Assembly: GCA_964459465.1 (NCBI GenBank) | Contig: CAYWLR010000012.1 | Span: 1 to 64,000 of the forward strand | From: CALAMC01 sp964459465 | Lineage (GTDB): Bacteria; Zixibacteria; MSB-5A5; GN15; PGXB01 | DNA: 64,000 nt | Reading direction: 5' to 3' | Shown: piece after piece, positions 1-8,564 of the stretch | Layout: each line of letters opens with the position of its first letter | Numbering within the stretch: the first letter of the stretch is position 1 | Made by a program: the position numbers and the translations under genes | The notes under the pieces: generated by a model | What the model saw: only the letters and a program-made list of their open reading frames with translations | Told to the model about the DNA's origin: nothing | The model's database searches: none

Positions 1-194
1 AAATAACCTATATGATGAACCGATTGGGGACCCGGTTCTTATTTGTCCCGAATAAATATAGATGTCAAATCTCTAAGGAGATTTGACCTACGAGGGCTGT
101 GGACGGGTCTCCCGAGTTTTCGAGGGATTTGTCGCACACAATACTTGGGGCCCGACAACGCATGTTCGACTCATGCGGAATGAAAATTCTTTAA
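1..194. other. Non-coding stretch downstream of the kinase gene
   Basis: No convincing gene. It holds a perfect 10-bp inverted repeat at 64-87 (listed separately) and a second short hairpin at 159-177 with a 7-base loop. The minus-strand frame through 137-63 could encode about 24 residues ending in TGA, but I see no ribosome binding site. The stretch could be a 3' untranslated region of the minus-strand kinase gene or an interspersed intergenic element. Confidence 0.4.
64..87. repeat. Perfect inverted repeat (10-bp arms, 4-base loop)
   Basis: The arms GTCAAATCTC and GAGATTTGAC are exact reverse complements around the loop TAAG. There is no T-run on either side, so a simple intrinsic terminator is unlikely. 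It lies about 110 bases past the stop of the minus-strand kinase gene. Confidence 0.5.
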
Positions 195-1892
195 CTATTT
201 CAGGAAATATATCAGAAGGGCCGTGATGACGATGACGGCCAGGGAGATGCCGGAAAAAATCAAGACTTGCTTTTTATTGACGCCGCCCGGCTGGTGCCGG
301 CTTTCCTCTGATACGCGGGGGCGGTTCTGGCGATTCAAAAATTCCTGCAAATTGGCCCAGTCTTTGAGAAATTCCTCGACTTCGGCATAACGCCGGGAGA
401 CTCGTATCGCCAGCATTTTGGAGATAATTCTTTTGAAGTCTTCCGGGACTTTGCCGTTGAGCGGGGTTGTATATAGTTTGCCGCTGCGGTCATAGGCCGG
501 ATTACCGGTGGTAAGAAGCTGGTAAAGAATCACACCCAGGGCATATATGTCGCCCTGCCGGGAGACTTTTTTCTCGGGCGGGGCGTACCAGTTTTTGTCT
601 TTCAAGTTATAATGCGGCGGCAAACCGAAGTCGGCCAGTTTGACCTGATCGTTTTTGGCAAACAGGACATTGGAGGGTCTGATATCGCCGTGGATGATGC
701 CGTTTTTATGGGCGAAAGCGAGGCCTTCGGCCAGTTCGGTGATAATATGCATGGCCTGGTCGTATTCGTACTTACGCACCATGCGGTCGGCCAGCGAACC
801 ACCCGGAGCGTATTCCATCATGATGACCGTTTTTCTGATATCACCGCCGGCTCCAAGAATATCTATGATATTTTTGTGTTTCAGGCTGGACAGCATGCGC
901 GCTTCCCGAAGACCGTCGGTGGAGCGCTCCTTTTTTTTGATGATATAAAGCTGGTGGGTTTCCTTGTTTTCCACCAGCATGGTTGAGCTGTACTTGGTGT
1001 CTTTGAGGGTATCGAGGTACTGGCATTTGCCGATGAAAGTATCCGAAGCCCGATGATTGGGCACGGGCGGTTCACAGGGGCCGGGCAAGGACATGGCGTT
1101 TAACAAGGCGTCTTTCAGCTCGACGGCGCTCTGGTAGCGCTCGTTCGGATTCTGGGCCAGGCTGCGGATGATGATTTCATCAAAGGCGCGATTAAGCCGG
1201 GAGTTTATTTCGGAGGGCAGTTTAAAACGACCCTGCGGTTTGTTGCCGGTAAGTATTTCGTAGATCATGACGCCGACCGAATAAATGTCGGTGGTTAAGG
1301 TTACATTGGCCGAAGATAATTTTTGTTCGGGGGACATATAAGCCAGAGTGCCCATGATGACGTCGGTGGAAGTCATCTCTTGCTCGGTTTTGTTGACAAT
1401 CTGGGCGATGCCGAAATCGGCCACAAGCGGATTGCCTTCGCGGTCGATCAGGATATTGGCCGGCTTGATATCGCGATGGATGACGCCGTTTTTGTGGGCA
1501 TAATCGAGGCCTTTAAGAACGCCGATTATTATTTTCAGTTTGTTTTGCAGAGTGTATTGGTCGGATCGTATCACGTCCTTGAAGGAAGCCCCGTCGACGA
1601 ATTCCATGATAAAATAATATCGATTATTATCCTTACCGCGGTCGATGATATGAACGATGTTGGGGTGATTAAGGCGGGCGATGGTATATGATTCTCGATC
1701 GAAGCGGCGGACGATGTCATCGTCACCGGTCAGGTCGGCAAAAAGAACTTTAATGGCGACGTCGCGATTCAATGATATCTGACGTGCCCTGAAGATTTCG
1801 GCAATACCGCCTTCCCCGATTTTATCGGTTATCTCATAATCCGGTATTTGCGGTAAATCGGTGGTCTTAACTGCCTGTGCCATATCATCCAT
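195..1892 (-). CDS. Membrane-anchored tandem Ser/Thr protein kinase
   Basis: Hanks-type kinase that probably phosphorylates Ser/Thr on cytoplasmic proteins. Kinase 1 (about residues 18-275) is complete: Gly loop GEGGIAEIF, lysine in VAIKVL, catalytic loop HRDIKPAN, DFG, and SPE in place of APE. Kinase 2 (about 288-510) has HGDIRPSN and DFGLP but no recognisable glycine-rich loop and HGD for HRD, so it may be a pseudokinase. The C-terminus has one membrane span (last ~25 residues) and almost nothing beyond it, so both kinase domains face the cytoplasm and there is no sensor. I chose the ATG at 1892; a TTG at 1940 would add 16 residues before the kinase fold. It follows the T9SS-tagged gene by about 60 bases and may be cotranscribed. 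Neither start has a strong Shine-Dalgarno. Confidence 0.85.
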   Translation of the reverse strand: MDDMAQAVKTTDLPQIPDYEITDKIGEGGIAEIFRARQISLNRDVAIKVLFADLTGDDDIVRRFDRESYTIARLNHPNIVHIIDRGKDNNRYYFIMEFVDGASFKDVIRSDQYTLQNKLKIIIGVLKGLDYAHKNGVIHRDIKPANILIDREGNPLVADFGIAQIVNKTEQEMTSTDVIMGTLAYMSPEQKLSSANVTLTTDIYSVGVMIYEILTGNKPQGRFKLPSEINSRLNRAFDEIIIRSLAQNPNERYQSAVELKDALLNAMSLPGPCEPPVPNHRASDTFIGKCQYLDTLKDTKYSSTMLVENKETHQLYIIKKKERSTDGLREARMLSSLKHKNIIDILGAGGDIRKTVIMMEYAPGGSLADRMVRKYEYDQAMHIITELAEGLAFAHKNGIIHGDIRPSNVLFAKNDQVKLADFGLPPHYNLKDKNWYAPPEKKVSRQGDIYALGVILYQLLTTGNPAYDRSGKLYTTPLNGKVPEDFKRIISKMLAIRVSRRYAEVEEFLKDWANLQEFLNRQNRPRVSEESRHQPGGVNKKQVLIFSGISLAVIVITALLIYFLK

Positions 1893-1953
1893 ATTAGAAA
1901 AAGGGCCATTTTGGGGCCTTTCTTCCAATAATCGGCACAATGTCGCCAGACCT

Positions 1954-2808
1954 TTATTTCATGAGAACCATCTTTCTGGTCTGAACGGCGGTTTCGGTTT
2001 TGAGGCGATACAGATACATGCCGCTGGCATAACCGGAGGCGTCCCAATTCAGTTCATGGCGACCCGGTTCCATCACGCCATCGGCCAGCGTCGCCACCCG
2101 TCGTCCCAGCAAGTCGTATATTTCGAGACTGACGAAACTCCGGGCGGGCAGGTCGAAGGCGATATGGGTTGAAGGATTGAAGGGATTGGGGTAATTCTGA
2201 TGCAGGGCAAATTCCGTCGGGACCATATCGTGGTCCTCGTCATCGACGCCGGAAGAGAGCCGTATTTTGACACTTCCACCCTCGGACTGGGGGGCAAGAA
2301 TGTACAGGCCGGTGGCGTCGGTAAATTCCGCTCGTCGGGTTTTATACATAGTCTGTCCGGCAAATGAAACCGGTGTCAGTTCATTGACGGGTGCGATGGT
2401 GACGTTTTCATCGAGGGCCCCGGCGGCGACGGTCAGATAGATGGTGGCAATAAGGCCGGAATCGGTACTGATAGCGGCCAGAGGGGAGACGACGGCGGGA
2501 ATATAGGCGATATCGATATTCTGGCCGTCGATTCGATAATGGCTTGACATGTCGGCATTTTTTATGGAACCGCCGAAACCGATATAGCTGCAGGTGATCT
2601 TGGGGCTGCTGATTCTAAGCGGGATTTTCAGGCCGGTAATGCCATAATTGTTATCATCGAGCCAGACCCGGAGAATAAACGACTGCCCGGGGGATACGGT
2701 TTTATTTTCGATAATAATTTTCCCGCCGTAAGATGGCGATTCCGCCCAAGCGGGAGCAATACTGCAGATAATGATACCAAGTGTGAAAACAAATATCGTT
2801 TTTTTCAT
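1954..2808 (-). CDS. Secreted cohesin-like protein with T9SS type-A sorting domain
   Basis: Exported protein of about 284 residues. The signal peptide begins MKKTIFVFTLG and is cut after AWA. The next ~150 residues, starting GKIIIENKTVSPGQSF, resemble the beta-sandwich of cohesin-type domains (hydrophobic strands, a conserved G-I-T-G-L-K stretch). The C-terminal ~85 residues are a Por/T9SS type-A tag: NYPNPFNPST, then a DLLGRRV turn, a GRHELNWD strand, and a final SGMYLYRL...TRKMVLMK. That tag normally directs a protein through the type IX secretion pore to the cell surface. I chose the ATG at 2808, which has an AGGA Shine-Dalgarno five bases upstream, over the start nine codons earlier. The ligand is unknown; a dockerin-bearing partner is possible because dockerin proteins are encoded nearby. 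Confidence 0.8.
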   Translation of the reverse strand: MKKTIFVFTLGIIICSIAPAWAESPSYGGKIIIENKTVSPGQSFILRVWLDDNNYGITGLKIPLRISSPKITCSYIGFGGSIKNADMSSHYRIDGQNIDIAYIPAVVSPLAAISTDSGLIATIYLTVAAGALDENVTIAPVNELTPVSFAGQTMYKTRRAEFTDATGLYILAPQSEGGSVKIRLSSGVDDEDHDMVPTEFALHQNYPNPFNPSTHIAFDLPARSFVSLEIYDLLGRRVATLADGVMEPGRHELNWDASGYASGMYLYRLKTETAVQTRKMVLMK

Positions 2809-2954
2809 TTTTTCCTGCCTTTTTATACGGCCCAAGTGCCGAATAATTATTCAGTTACAGGCAAATTATCTATTTATTCGCGGTTATAAAGCGCAAAAGA
2901 AATGCCATGTTTGAATTGAGATAAATTGTTATTATTATATGGCGGTATTGTTCA

Positions 2955-2986
2955 ATTATTGAGCATCGCCATTATTGAGCATCGCC
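2955..2986. repeat. Two-copy 16-bp tandem duplication
   Basis: The unit ATTATTGAGCATCGCC occurs twice in tandem just before the glycosyltransferase gene, followed by a further ATT. It creates an alternative TTG start within the second copy. It is probably a recent slippage duplication in the leader. Confidence 0.6.
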
Positions 2987-3001
2987 ATTTACGGAAAACA
3001 A

Positions 3002-4051
3002 ATGAAAATTGCCCTGATACATCATCAGTATGTCAGCCGTGGCGGCATGGAAAGATACCTGGTCGATCTGGTCAAGGGTTTTTCCGAAGCCGGTGATGAA
3101 GTCATACTGCTAACATCGAAGGTGGATCCAAAGACGCCGTATTTGGGCCGTTGCCGGGTGGTGCGGAATAATGTCTCGCTTGTACCCAAACCACTGCGCA
3201 AAGTATTTTTCTCCGGGAAGCTGTCGCGAATACTGGAGAGGCTTAAATGCGATTTGAGTCTGTCGGTCACGCGTTCAATCGGGCAGGATATGGTTATCTG
3301 CGGCGGGACGCATATCGGGTATTTGAAGCATATCAACCGGAAGCCGGGACTTTTGGATCGACTGGAAATAAGTCTTGAGAGGAATTGTTATGACACGACG
3401 CCGGTCATGGTGGCGCATTCCAGAATGATGCAAAATGAACTGGAGACTTTGTATGGTATTGACTCGGCCAGAATAAAGGTCATTTATCCTCCGCTCGATG
3501 AGGATAAGTTTTATCCGGCGTTGAAAAACGACCGGGCGAATTTCAGGGGGGAGTTCGGGCTGGATAAAAGCAAATTCGTCTTGTTGTTTGTTTCGACCGG
3601 CCATAAGCGTAAGGGGCTGGAAATGGTGCTCGAAGCCGTCCGTATGTTGCCTCCAGAGGATTTTCAACTGGCTATAGCCGGAAGTCGGCCTGATATGGCA
3701 ATCAACGATGACCGAGTTAAATACCTTGGTTATGTGACCGATATGCCGCGCCTTTATGCCGCCGCCGATGCAACGCTTATGCCGTCGCAATATGAGCCGT
3801 TCGGGTTGGCGGCAGTGGAGTCGGTGCAATGCGGAACGCCGGTGATATTATCACATTATGTCGGGGCGGGGGAATTGATGGGGGATGGAGAGGCGTATAA
3901 GATGGCAGAGTTGACCTCCGAATGTTTAAAGCGCATAATATTGGAGGCGGTTGAAAACAGGCTTTGCATCGAATACGATTTTGCCCGGAAGGCGGGACTT
4001 ATTCTTGCGAATCATGTTGAAAATCTTAAATCATGCCGGTCGGGATTTTAA
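3002..4051 (+). CDS. GT4-family glycosyltransferase
   Basis: Retaining glycosyltransferase with a GT-B fold, 349 residues, usual size for the family. The N-terminal Rossmann half starts MKIALIHHQY and carries the SRGGMERYLVDL acceptor-side loop. The C-terminal half has the typical region KFVLLFVSTGHKRKGLE and the E-x7-E motif in EPFGLAAVE, followed by the PVILS strand, which together bind the nucleotide sugar. It likely adds a sugar to lipopolysaccharide, a glycolipid or an exopolysaccharide on the cytoplasmic face of the membrane; the substrate cannot be read from sequence. The ATG at 3002 is chosen because the fold begins there; a TTG nine codons upstream lies in a tandem repeat. No other sugar genes are adjacent. 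Confidence 0.85.
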   Translation: MKIALIHHQYVSRGGMERYLVDLVKGFSEAGDEVILLTSKVDPKTPYLGRCRVVRNNVSLVPKPLRKVFFSGKLSRILERLKCDLSLSVTRSIGQDMVICGGTHIGYLKHINRKPGLLDRLEISLERNCYDTTPVMVAHSRMMQNELETLYGIDSARIKVIYPPLDEDKFYPALKNDRANFRGEFGLDKSKFVLLFVSTGHKRKGLEMVLEAVRMLPPEDFQLAIAGSRPDMAINDDRVKYLGYVTDMPRLYAAADATLMPSQYEPFGLAAVESVQCGTPVILSHYVGAGELMGDGEAYKMAELTSECLKRIILEAVENRLCIEYDFARKAGLILANHVENLKSCRSGF

Positions 4052-4096
4052 TCCGATTTGCGTTTTCACGTTTAATTCTTTAAAGTCGTATTCATT

Positions 4097-4897
4097 ATGA
4101 ATATGAATCGCGGGTTCGTATGGGATTTCGACCCGGCCATGTTTTCGATCGGGTCGTTCGAGGTGCGCTGGTACGGCCTGATATTTGTCATTGTCTTTCT
4201 GGTCGGCTACCGGTTCTGGCGGTGGCAGATTTTGCGTGGCGGCCGTACACTCGATATCGCCCAGAATTTTTTTATCTGGGGCATTATTGCCGTCATCGCC
4301 GGGGCAAGACTGGGACACTGTCTTTTTTATGATCCGGCCTACTATCTGTCCAACCCGCTGAAAATTCTTTACACCCGCGAGGGGGGGTTGGCCTCGCACG
4401 GGGCGATGATCGGGTTGATTATCGCGCTGGTCTGGTTTGCCAGAAAATATAAAATGGGCGTCATGGAGACGCTCGATCGTTTTTCGTTTTCGGCGGCGTT
4501 CGGGGCGGCGGCGGTCAGATTCGGCAATTTTCTCAATTCCGAGATTGTCGGGCGGCCCACGGATATGCCATGGGGGGTACGCTTTATCCGCTATGACGGC
4601 GGCATGGTGGCGCGGCATCCATCGCAGATATATGAATTCCTGATGGGCCTGGTGATTTTGCTGGTACTATATCTGGCCGATAAATGGGCCGGAAAGGAGA
4701 AACGCCCGACGGGTTTATTGGCGGGGATATTTATGGCGCTGTATTCGCTGGGGCGGTTTATTGTCGAATATTTCAAAGAGCGGCAGTCGGCCATTGACGA
4801 TGCCTTCCTGTCGATGGGTCAGCTTTTATCGATCATTCCGTTTCTGGTCGGATTATGGTTTTTATATATGGCCGTGAAAGAAGCCCGGATAAAGTAA
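4097..4897 (+). CDS. lgt: Prolipoprotein diacylglyceryl transferase
   Basis: Inner-membrane enzyme that transfers a diacylglyceryl group from phosphatidylglycerol to the lipobox cysteine of prolipoproteins, the first step of lipoprotein maturation. Length (266 residues) is normal. Visible hallmarks are the GGLASHGAMIG segment (catalytic region) and the Lgt signature around RFGNFLNSEIVGRP, plus about seven hydrophobic helices and the conserved HPSQIYE motif. It starts 45 bases after the glycosyltransferase. Several predicted lipoproteins elsewhere in the window are expected substrates. Confidence 0.96.
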   Translation: MNMNRGFVWDFDPAMFSIGSFEVRWYGLIFVIVFLVGYRFWRWQILRGGRTLDIAQNFFIWGIIAVIAGARLGHCLFYDPAYYLSNPLKILYTREGGLASHGAMIGLIIALVWFARKYKMGVMETLDRFSFSAAFGAAAVRFGNFLNSEIVGRPTDMPWGVRFIRYDGGMVARHPSQIYEFLMGLVILLVLYLADKWAGKEKRPTGLLAGIFMALYSLGRFIVEYFKERQSAIDDAFLSMGQLLSIIPFLVGLWFLYMAVKEARIK

Positions 4898-5354
4898 TCG
4901 ATAAGCCGACGATCAATCCCCGATTGCCCCGGTCCTCATAAGCGCATGAAATCCATGTCATTACGCGGTTTTTGCGGCTGTCGTGGAAGAGTCTAAAAGT
5001 AAAATATGGGAATTTATATTTTACTTTTAGGGCTTTACGGAAAATAAGGAGTCAAATTTTCGTGTGAATAAAAGACACAAGCAATTGGCAATCATACGAT
5101 ATTGTCCGGCCAAAAAAATACTTTGCTCCTGATTCGCGATGGAAAGAGTCCTGTTTGCTATCAATCACTTTCAATTTCCCGCTTGCGGAATTTTTAAATG
5201 ATTGTATCTTGGCGGCTTTGATATGACGGCGGCGGCCGTATATTATCAAATCCGTTTTTCGGGCAAAATACAAAAGCCCGGAAATCGGACGTTCACGGAT
5301 GACACGGGATAGGAAAACGCCAATATCCCGAAAAACTCCCGCGGGGAGGCATGT
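4898..5354. other. 457-bp intergenic region between lgt and the radical SAM gene
   Basis: No credible gene. It contains a perfect 15-bp inverted repeat (4993-5030, listed separately). The Shine-Dalgarno GGGGAGG for the next gene is at 5343-5349. A short minus-strand reading frame at 5052-5273 has no ribosome binding site or recognisable protein character. Confidence 0.5.
4993..5030. repeat. Perfect 15-bp inverted repeat with 8-base spacer
   Basis: The arms CTAAAAGTAAAATAT and ATATTTTACTTTTAG match exactly around GGGAATTT. The stem is AT-rich and is not followed by a T-run, so an operator-like dyad or the scar of a small mobile element is as likely as a terminator for lgt. Confidence 0.6.
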
Positions 5355-6344
5355 ATGCCGAAACTGTCAGGCGCCCGGCAGGCCAAAATCGCCGCCCGGA
5401 CCATAAAGAATATGGCTGTGGGGCGGCCGATTACCGTCTCGTTTGAAATCACCTATAATTGTAATGCCGATTGTAAACATTGCGATCTGGGTCGCGGCAA
5501 TTATATCAAGGAACCGCGCACGGAGCCGGCCGCTTTTGCCGACTGGATTGCGGATTTAAAGCCGGTAGTGGCGCAGATTTCCGGCGGCGAGCCGCTGTTG
5601 CGCAAGGACCTGGCTGATATTGTCCGGGCCATGCGCGCCAAAGACCCCGTCGCCGTGTTCGTGGTCACGACCAATGTCCAGCTTCTCAACGAAGAGAAGT
5701 ACCTTAAGTTGCGCGAGGCCGGGATTGACCAATGGTCGTTTTCGCTGGATTATCCCGATGAACGTCACAACGAGTTTCGCAGTCTTAAAAATAATTTCGA
5801 GCATATACGCGATTTGTGTCAAACGTTATCGAAACACGGTAACAACGACATTTTGCTGGCGTGCGTTGTGCAAAGCGATAATTTCCGCGACCTGCCCAAA
5901 ATCGCGCAACTGGCCAAAGACTGGGGTGTGGGGTGCAATTTCAGCACCTATAATTCTCTTCGGACTCATGACACCGACTATCTCATTTCAAAGCCCGAAG
6001 ACCAGAAAGACCTGGAAAAAATCGTCACGCAACTGGTGCAGATGCAACGTGAGGGGTATCCCATCATGACCTCGGAATGGACGCTACGACAGATGATCGA
6101 GTTTTTCAAAACCGGTCGTCAGAAAGACTGCCGGGCCGGGTCGCGTTTCATGATTGTCAATCCCTGGGCCAAACTGACGCCGTGCGGGATGTTTCGCGAG
6201 CAGTATGACTCCCGAAAGGACCTTGTCGAAAAATTCAGCCAAAACAACACCTGTGAATTGTGTTTCACGGCCATACGGGCCAATTCCGAGAAATCGCCGT
6301 ACAGAATGATGGTCGATGCCCTGCGGGTGGTTCGACAGAAATAG
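5355..6344 (+). CDS. Radical SAM protein with C-terminal Cys cluster (SPASM-like)
   Basis: S-adenosylmethionine radical enzyme of 329 residues. The 4Fe-4S/SAM site is C-x3-C-x2-C in YNCNADCKHCDLG (about residues 36-45), followed by the SAM-binding SGGEPLLR and a TIM-barrel pattern. The C-terminal part has CRAGSRF, TPCGMF and CELC cysteines, resembling the auxiliary-cluster (SPASM/twitch) region of peptide- or cofactor-modifying enzymes and the NirJ/HpnH-like group. The substrate is unknown and no precursor peptide is evident next to it. The start at 5355 has a strong GGGGAGG Shine-Dalgarno; an overlapping ATG at 5351 is in another frame. It is convergent with the photolyase, with only four bases between the stops. 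Confidence 0.85.
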   Translation: MPKLSGARQAKIAARTIKNMAVGRPITVSFEITYNCNADCKHCDLGRGNYIKEPRTEPAAFADWIADLKPVVAQISGGEPLLRKDLADIVRAMRAKDPVAVFVVTTNVQLLNEEKYLKLREAGIDQWSFSLDYPDERHNEFRSLKNNFEHIRDLCQTLSKHGNNDILLACVVQSDNFRDLPKIAQLAKDWGVGCNFSTYNSLRTHDTDYLISKPEDQKDLEKIVTQLVQMQREGYPIMTSEWTLRQMIEFFKTGRQKDCRAGSRFMIVNPWAKLTPCGMFREQYDSRKDLVEKFSQNNTCELCFTAIRANSEKSPYRMMVDALRVVRQK

Positions 6345-6348
6345 TTTT

Positions 6349-7710
6349 TTATTCGAGTCGGGTAATCATTTCGATATATTTTTTGACGTCGAATTTTCTT
6401 TGACACCCGGCGTAATTCATGTATCGGATTTTACCGAATACCGGTCGTTGTGACCAGGCGCGGTCATGCACGCCGCCGATTGCCCAGGCGATCCCGGCGT
6501 AGCCATTGGGGTCGCGCCCGTCGAGTTCGTATTTGTCATTCAGGTAAATGGCGATATCCAGAGCCTGTTCGGGCGAGGCGGTCCACTCCAGGATTTTTTT
6601 GGCCCAGTACATTCTCATGAAGCCGTGCATTTTGCCGGCAATGACCATTTCCGTCTGGGCGGCGTTCCAGAGGTCGTCATGCGTTTTGGCCTGTTCCAGT
6701 TGCGACCGGGTATAGGTATGGGTTCTTTTATCATGGCGATGGTTATTGAGGGTGGTCCTGGCCCAGTCATGGAAACCGTCGAATGAATCGTAGTCCGGTT
6801 CATACAGGCAGAAATTGTCGGCCAGTTCTCGCCGGACAATGAGTTCTTCCAGAAAGGCGTTCGATGATTTTTCATGACCCCTGGTTTTATTCACTTCCAG
6901 AGCGACTCGTTGCGCCGAAATCTGGCCGAAATGCAGATAAGGTGACAGGCCCGACTGACCATCGCGGGTCGGGTCGTTGCGGTCGGCTTCGTATTTTTTA
7001 AGGCCGTCACGCAGGAATCTATTCAAGGCCGCTCGGGCGGCTTTTTCGCCGGGTTGGAAGCCGGACACCGGTTGAACCGACATATTGAGTTTCAATGATT
7101 GGGCGGCATTGGGCCAGTCGATTTTTAATAATTTCCCCGGCCAGTCAATTTTGTTGGTTTCAAGTTTTGGGAATTCGGTCAGGAATTCTCCGAGGGCCTG
7201 GTGGATTTTGGGGCGAATGGTATAGGCCGCGAATTCCTTTTTGTCCGATATGTATCGGACGGGAATGATATTATGGGCATCTATTTCGGAAACTGGGATG
7301 TCGATTTTTTTAGCCAGCTTTGCATCCCATGATTGCTTGATTTTGAGCGGGGAGAGATCGGTTATCAGTTGGGCGACACCGTGTTTCTTTATGAATGCGG
7401 GGAGGACTTCCGGGGCACTGCCCAAAAGCAGGAAAAAAGGAATATTCAACTTGTTCAGACCGGATTCGATTTCCTTGAGACCCTCAATCATGAAGTGATA
7501 TTGCCGCCATGAGGCTTCAAGGAATTTTGGGACCAGACAGAAGACGACGCCCAGCGGCGATTTATATCGTTCGGCCAGCTGGCGCGCATAAAGAAGCGCC
7601 CAGTTGTCGGCGAGGCGCTGGTCGCGACTCATCCAGTACAGCACCGGGCCTGGTGACGGTGCCCCCGGCTTTATGTTATAGATTCTTCTTTGATCGACGG
7701 CAATTATCAT
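6349..7710 (-). CDS. phr: Class II CPD photolyase
   Basis: Light-driven repair of cyclobutane pyrimidine dimers using FAD. The length (453 residues) is normal for class II. The N-terminal alpha/beta domain has VLYWMSRDQRLADNWAL, and the C-terminal FAD domain has the class II hallmark run including MYWAKKILEW, LNDKYELDGRDPNGYAG and WAIGGVHDRAW, with RPVFGKIRYM near the end. These residues distinguish class II from microbial class I enzymes. It ends four bases from the stop of the radical SAM gene on the opposite strand. The ATG at 7710 is the first in-frame start ahead of the conserved N-terminus. Confidence 0.95.
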   Translation of the reverse strand: MIIAVDQRRIYNIKPGAPSPGPVLYWMSRDQRLADNWALLYARQLAERYKSPLGVVFCLVPKFLEASWRQYHFMIEGLKEIESGLNKLNIPFFLLLGSAPEVLPAFIKKHGVAQLITDLSPLKIKQSWDAKLAKKIDIPVSEIDAHNIIPVRYISDKKEFAAYTIRPKIHQALGEFLTEFPKLETNKIDWPGKLLKIDWPNAAQSLKLNMSVQPVSGFQPGEKAARAALNRFLRDGLKKYEADRNDPTRDGQSGLSPYLHFGQISAQRVALEVNKTRGHEKSSNAFLEELIVRRELADNFCLYEPDYDSFDGFHDWARTTLNNHRHDKRTHTYTRSQLEQAKTHDDLWNAAQTEMVIAGKMHGFMRMYWAKKILEWTASPEQALDIAIYLNDKYELDGRDPNGYAGIAWAIGGVHDRAWSQRPVFGKIRYMNYAGCQRKFDVKKYIEMITRLE

Positions 7711-7755
7711 AAGTCAATTATGGCATAAAAATGCCGTAAATGCAATAAATAGAAA

Positions 7756-7781
7756 GCCGGAATTTCGATTGAAATCCCGGC
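7756..7781 (-). terminator. Hairpin after the SIMPL gene
   Basis: An 11-bp stem (GCCGGAATTTC / GAAATCCCGGC, one G-T pair) with a GATT loop lies between the SIMPL-protein stop and the photolyase start. The downstream T-content on the minus strand is modest, so it may be a weak terminator or attenuator. Confidence 0.5.
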
Positions 7782-7826
7782 CTTAAATTCAAATGATATT
7801 GGACTTTGCCAATTCCAGTATCGCTT

Positions 7827-8564
7827 TCATTCGATTAAAAAGCTGATGTTGACGGTGCAGACGATTTCTTTGGAAATCGAGGAGACGTCGCTCATGCCGT
7901 AATTGGAGACTTCCTGCGAATGCAGGGGTCGAATCTGGAAGACGCCCAAGCGGGCCGATATCGGGGCGCCGACTTTGCGGCCGGTCGTTTCGACCAGTTG
8001 TTGGGCGCGAAGCTGGGCGTTTTCGGTGGCGACTTTAATCATCTCCAATTTCAGGTTGTCCAGACCGGTGAACAGGTATCGCGGGTCATAGGAGTTTATC
8101 TGGACCCCCTGTTCCAGGAGGGCGGACGACTCACGATACAATTTGGTCACCCTCTCGACGTCATTCATTTCGATTTTGATTCTCTGATTCAAAGTCAGCC
8201 CGGTAACAACTCCCTCGCGGTTATAGTTTTTCATCACGTTGACGCCGGACAGGTTGTACTCATCGGGCGCCAGTCCCTGCTTTCGCATGAATTCGGTGAC
8301 CTTGACAATATCGCTTCTGATTTTGGCGTAGCCGGTTTCGACGGTGGCTGCGGAGGTTGAGATTTCGGCTTCCCATATTGCCAGGTCGGATTCAATCGGT
8401 TTGTTGGCGGCGCCGGTTACGGAGATGGTGTTGCCGAAGCTTTTGACCTTGATCAGGGTGGCGCGGCCAATAAAGGTGCAGACGATTAAGGCCACGGCGA
8501 TAATGACACCGAAAGCGACCAGGTTGTATTTGGTCGGTGAAGGGGACGAATTGCCGTTGCTCAT
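7827..8564 (-). CDS. SIMPL (DUF541) domain protein, membrane-anchored
   Basis: About 245 residues. A cytoplasmic stub is followed by one membrane span (NLVAFGVIIAVALIVCTFIG) and then a SIMPL domain that begins GNTISVTGAANKPIESDLAIW and ends with the typical VCTVNISFLIE strand. SIMPL proteins form periplasmic or surface oligomers of poorly defined role; some are linked to stress tolerance. The ATG at 8564 has a GGGAG Shine-Dalgarno; the longer frame starting at 8630 lacks one. It is probably transcribed alone, with a hairpin behind it. Confidence 0.85.
   Translation of the reverse strand: MSNGNSSPSPTKYNLVAFGVIIAVALIVCTFIGRATLIKVKSFGNTISVTGAANKPIESDLAIWEAEISTSAATVETGYAKIRSDIVKVTEFMRKQGLAPDEYNLSGVNVMKNYNREGVVTGLTLNQRIKIEMNDVERVTKLYRESSALLEQGVQINSYDPRYLFTGLDNLKLEMIKVATENAQLRAQQLVETTGRKVGAPISARLGVFQIRPLHSQEVSNYGMSDVSSISKEIVCTVNISFLIE

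Noticed and set aside
160..184. tRNA T-arm-like hairpin GCATG-TTCGACT-CATGC
   Set aside because: The stem and loop match a T-arm, but the following GGAATGA has no complementary acceptor strand upstream and no D- or anticodon arm could be built.
5052..5273. Minus-strand open frame of 73 codons
   Set aside because: No ribosome binding site, basic low-quality composition and no protein-like pattern; it lies in an otherwise gene-free region.
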